A DNA stretch of 8,545 nucleotides from positions 1 to 8,545 of the forward strand of contig CALGGQ010000309.1 in assembly GCA_937915775.1 (NCBI GenBank), read 5' to 3'. The first letter of the stretch is position 1; each line of letters begins with the position of its first letter. Made by a program: the position numbers and the translations under genes. A model generated the notes under the pieces. The model was not told where the DNA came from. It saw nothing but the letters and a program-made list of their open reading frames with translations, and did no database searches. The stretch comes from an uncultured Clostridia bacterium. Lineage in GTDB: Bacteria > Bacillota > Clostridia > Oscillospirales > Acutalibacteraceae. Shown here piece after piece: positions 6,597 through 8,545 of the stretch.

Positions 6597-6623
6597 ATCG
6601 GATTTGTATGGACAAATCCTGAT
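6597..6623. other. Hairpin between the phospholipase-gene terminator and the RNA promoter
   Basis: GGATTTGT (6600-6607) pairs perfectly with ACAAATCC (6612-6619) across a 4-base loop, and ATC/GAT adds three more pairs across one bulged base. No T-run follows on either strand. It may assist termination or serve as an RNA 3' end; its role is unknown. Confidence 0.5.
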
Positions 6624-6666
6624 AAAAGAAAACAGACCGAAAGAGAATAATTCTCAATCAGTCTGT
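6622..6666 (-). terminator. Rho-independent terminator of the phospholipase C-like gene
   Basis: On the - strand ACAGAC-U-GA pairs with UC-G-GUCUGU (6658-6666 with 6632-6640, one G-U). A 2x2 internal loop and a GAGAA/TTCTC apical stem with a 3-base loop follow. The sequence after the stem is TTTTCTTTTAT. It starts about 40 bases after the stop at 6708. Confidence 0.75.
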
Positions 6667-6707
6667 AAAACTTCTTTATGACGGGCGCCCCATTCTCCCG
6701 TTTATTT

Positions 6708-7646
6708 TTATTCCGTTACTTCCAAACCGGTGAGGAAGGAAATATTGTGCGTGACGGCGTAGCCGTCTGTGTTGCCGTTCACAATTTCGTTAAAGCCCTT
6801 GAGCAGCGCCAGCGCGTCCGCCTTGGACTGCTCAAACAGTTCCTCAAAGCTGGCGTTAAACGTCTCGTGGCTGTAAGGTGACGTCCACTCTCTTTTTTCC
6901 TCGTTGGCATACTTAGCGGCAAGTGCCAGATCCGTCGGCTTAATGGAGGCGGACAGCTTGAAATACTTGATGACCGGCGCGAGCGGACGTTCAATCGCGT
7001 GGGCAAGCTTCGTCGCCTTGCCGTTTTTATCGGACAGGGTTGCCTGCAGGCTTGCCGTATCGGTGATTGCCTTGATAATCTCTTTTTGCGGCACGTCCTG
7101 CCCAAAGCAGCGAAGCAGCACAAAGTGCATCAGGCGGGCAATTTCTTTGAGTTCCGACTCCTTATCCGTAAACGTCTCCTCCGGGCAGAACAGCGACGGC
7201 GGATAGGCGTTTTTCTGTTTGTTCAGCAGATAGGTATCCACCGCGTGCTCAATCGTATTATGCGCGGCAAGCGGATGGATTTTTTTATTCTCCCGCGTCA
7301 TTTCGTCCTGCAGAGCATAGACGTAGGGATGGCAGTTTCGATCCAGCGCATAGTGCAGGATAAAGCCGTAGATATAGGACAGCGCCACCTCTTTCACTTC
7401 GCCGGAATTCAGATAATCGGCGAATGCGTCAAACAAATCTCCTGCCTTGCAGCGGTGGATTTTGGACGCCGTGCCGAACAGCGATTTATAAATGGTAAAC
7501 GGCGGCCACAGCCGATGGAAAATAAAGATATCCGGCCCCTGCGTACCGACGCCGGCAACCTTGAAATTCAGCGGGAAATCAAGCTCCCTCTCCATCGTTT
7601 CCTTCATTTCTTCCAAAAATAAATAATGCGTTGCAAATGCGGGCAT
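6708..7646 (-). CDS. Zinc-dependent phospholipase C family protein
   Basis: Resembles the Zn_dep_PLPC family found widely in Clostridia, whose bacterial intracellular members are mostly uncharacterised. It has 312 residues from the chosen start. Candidate metal ligands follow the family pattern: H7 in MPAFATHYLF, D39 in QGPDIF, H64 in SKIHR, H98 and D102 in LHYALDRNCHP, H106, H129 in AAHNTIEHAVD, with E133 and D137. No signal peptide or transmembrane helix is seen, so a cytoplasmic location is likely, unlike secreted clostridial alpha-toxins. The frame opens earlier at 7706, but GAGGTGAT stands just before ATG 7646 and the promoter at 7665-7693 would lie inside the longer version. The 5' leader would be only about 12 bases. 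GC-rich, unlike the acyl operon to its left. Single-gene unit ending at the hairpin at 6632-6666. Confidence 0.85.
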   Translation of the reverse strand: MPAFATHYLFLEEMKETMERELDFPLNFKVAGVGTQGPDIFIFHRLWPPFTIYKSLFGTASKIHRCKAGDLFDAFADYLNSGEVKEVALSYIYGFILHYALDRNCHPYVYALQDEMTRENKKIHPLAAHNTIEHAVDTYLLNKQKNAYPPSLFCPEETFTDKESELKEIARLMHFVLLRCFGQDVPQKEIIKAITDTASLQATLSDKNGKATKLAHAIERPLAPVIKYFKLSASIKPTDLALAAKYANEEKREWTSPYSHETFNASFEELFEQSKADALALLKGFNEIVNGNTDGYAVTHNISFLTGLEVTE

Positions 7647-7664
7647 ACTTATCACCTCTCCCCC

Positions 7665-7693
7665 ATTTAACACCAACAAAGCACAAAAGTCAA
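7665..7693 (-). promoter_or_regulatory. SigmaA-type promoter of the phospholipase C-like gene
   Basis: On the - strand TTGACT (7688-7693), a 17-base spacer and TTAAAT (7665-7670). The predicted start near 7658 puts the ribosome binding site almost at the 5' end of the message. Confidence 0.7.
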
Positions 7694-7699
7694 AGCCCT

Positions 7700-7728
7700 T
7701 TGGCATAACTTAATTTAATGTTTATATT
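7700..7728 (+). promoter_or_regulatory. SigmaA-type promoter of the membrane protein gene
   Basis: TTGGCA (7700-7705), a 17-base spacer and TATATT (7723-7728), each box 5 of 6 to consensus. The -35 box lies only 6 bases from the -35 box of the opposite promoter, so both could answer to one regulator. Confidence 0.65.
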
Positions 7729-7770
7729 TACCCGGCGGCGCATATATATTAGTAATTAATATAAGGGATG

Positions 7771-8545
7771 ATGAAGATTAAGCATATCAGACACCAGGCG
7801 TCCTTTTTCGCCGTTATATTTGCTATTATGATTTCGCTTGCTGTGGGCTGTGCGGCGCTCATACAAAGCGACGACGGCGCACGCCTCCGCCCGAAGCCGA
7901 GCTATACCGTTATCAACAAGTGGTACAACGAGCAGGGCAAAGAAATGGAGTTAAACAAATCAGAAATGACGCGGGAAACGGCGGTGCATCTCACCTTTGA
8001 CACAGCGCCGCCGCCCGACAGCGTTATCATTCTTCCTGCCGAGCATCTCGGCATTAAGGCATACACTGCCGGCAAAATGCTGTATAAAAGCGCGCCGTCC
8101 ATCGGCAGACTGTACCATCTGATACCGCTTGACAGCATTGGCGCAGGCGGCACAGTGTATCTGCATCTGGTACCGTATGAAAAACTGACGGGCAGCGTCT
8201 GCTGCACGGTTAAGCTCTCCACGCCCAACGACTGGCTGCTGACGCTGCTATATGAGAAGCGGACTTCTGTTTATCTGCTCACAGGGCTGGCAACGACAAT
8301 GCTCGTCATCGTGATTTACCTGCTGCTACGGCACGAAAAAAAGCAGTACCGCCTGCTGTACCTGCTCGGCGCACTGCTGCTGTTATTCTTTGGTGTTTTC
8401 GCGGACAGCGGATTGCTGCAATGCCTGCTCGGCAGCGCCGTGCTGATCGGCGCCAACTCGTCCTCGCTGTTTTTCACGACGGCGCCTTTGCCGATCTTCA
8501 CGCCTCTGAACAGCACACAGTTTTCCACGGTGCCTTCGATGACAC
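7771..8545 (+). CDS. Membrane protein with extracytoplasmic domain, 3' end chimeric/incomplete
   Basis: Open from the start to the window edge (258 codons), product not identified. Residues about 10-31 form an N-terminal hydrophobic anchor or signal segment. About 32-160 is a hydrophilic, beta-rich region likely outside the cell. Hydrophobic helices follow near 166-186 (ending in the basic stretch RHEKKQ) and 193-213, and a third begins near 215. This layout, extracytoplasmic domain followed by several helices, is typical of Firmicutes sensor proteins whose cytoplasmic part is a histidine kinase or GGDEF domain, but no output domain is present, so that is a guess. Start choice is uncertain: ATG at 7768 and 7771 are adjacent, and only a weak AAGGG precedes them. 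Residues after about 231 (from 8466) appear to be antisense glgD sequence, so the true protein probably continues differently. Confidence 0.7.
   Translation, partial: MKIKHIRHQASFFAVIFAIMISLAVGCAALIQSDDGARLRPKPSYTVINKWYNEQGKEMELNKSEMTRETAVHLTFDTAPPPDSVIILPAEHLGIKAYTAGKMLYKSAPSIGRLYHLIPLDSIGAGGTVYLHLVPYEKLTGSVCCTVKLSTPNDWLLTLLYEKRTSVYLLTGLATTMLVIVIYLLLRHEKKQYRLLYLLGALLLLFFGVFADSGLLQCLLGSAVLIGANSSSLFFTTAPLPIFTPLNSTQFSTVPSMT
8466..8543 (-). pseudogene. glgD: GlgD (ADP-glucose pyrophosphorylase-like) fragment at a chimeric junction
   Basis: Read on the - strand, the last bases encode VIEGTVENCVLFRGVKIGKG followed by AVVKNS. This is the beta-helix segment characteristic of clostridial GlgD/GlgC-type glucose-1-phosphate adenylyltransferases (glycogen synthesis). 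After KNS, family members normally continue with IIMQ-like residues. Here the reading turns into EDELAPIS, which is just the complement of the membrane protein gene. The homology thus starts abruptly at about 8466 and runs off the window. It is an inverted piece of glgD joined to the membrane gene, either a real rearrangement or an assembly/amplification chimera. The assignment rests on 26 residues recognised from memory. Confidence 0.65.

Noticed and set aside
6999..7622. 207-codon open frame on the + strand opposite the phospholipase C-like gene
   Set aside because: It lies wholly antisense to a gene with conserved family motifs, has no recognisable domain or ribosome binding site, and its composition is that of the complement of GC-rich coding DNA.
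7647..7706. Longer start (ATG 7706) for the phospholipase C-like protein
   Set aside because: It lacks a ribosome binding site and would include the gene's own promoter; the family begins at the MPAFATHYLF-like N-terminus.
1..8545. CRISPR array, tRNA, rRNA, transposase or integrase
   Set aside because: No regularly spaced repeats, cloverleaf or mobile-element enzyme could be recognised on either strand.

Overview
The window looks like a piece of a Clostridia-type Firmicutes genome, probably Oscillospiraceae/Ruminococcaceae-like and possibly gut-derived. This is inferred from the metG-tatD gene pair, Gram-positive-type AGGAGG ribosome binding sites, sigmaA-like promoters, Rho-independent terminators and a short intergenic repeat of a kind I associate with gut Firmicutes. 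Base composition is a mosaic. Positions 1 to about 1840 are AT-rich, about 1840-2790 GC-rich, 2800-6660 AT-rich and 6670-8545 GC-rich. The first step falls inside the metG reading frame.

Layout. On the + strand, metG (methionyl-tRNA synthetase) is followed after one base by tatD (metal-dependent deoxyribonuclease). A strong bidirectional terminator separates them from a convergent AT-rich three-gene operon on the - strand. In transcription order that operon encodes an AMP-forming acyl-activating enzyme, a PlsC-like acyltransferase (4-base ATGA overlap) and a hexapeptide-repeat O-acetyltransferase. Together they suggest activation, transfer and O-acetyl capping of an acyl lipid or glycolipid; the substrate is unknown.

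Upstream of the operon lies 416 bases without a protein gene, and this is the most interesting part of the window. On the - strand it holds a near-consensus promoter. Its predicted start coincides with the first base of a perfect 17-bp inverted repeat enclosing a 112-base imperfect hairpin, and a Rho-independent terminator follows. This predicts a discrete structured RNA of about 160 nt with several mutually exclusive pairings. It is either a free small RNA or an attenuating leader for the acyl operon. A REP-like repeat sits between its terminator and the operon's ribosome binding site. I do not recognise the RNA as a known family.

Further right are a - strand zinc-dependent phospholipase C-like protein and a divergent + strand membrane protein that runs to the window edge, expressed from two back-to-back promoters. 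The last ~80 bases do not belong to the membrane protein: read on the - strand they encode a 26-residue piece typical of GlgD (ADP-glucose pyrophosphorylase-like subunit). That points to a chimeric or rearranged junction at about 8466.
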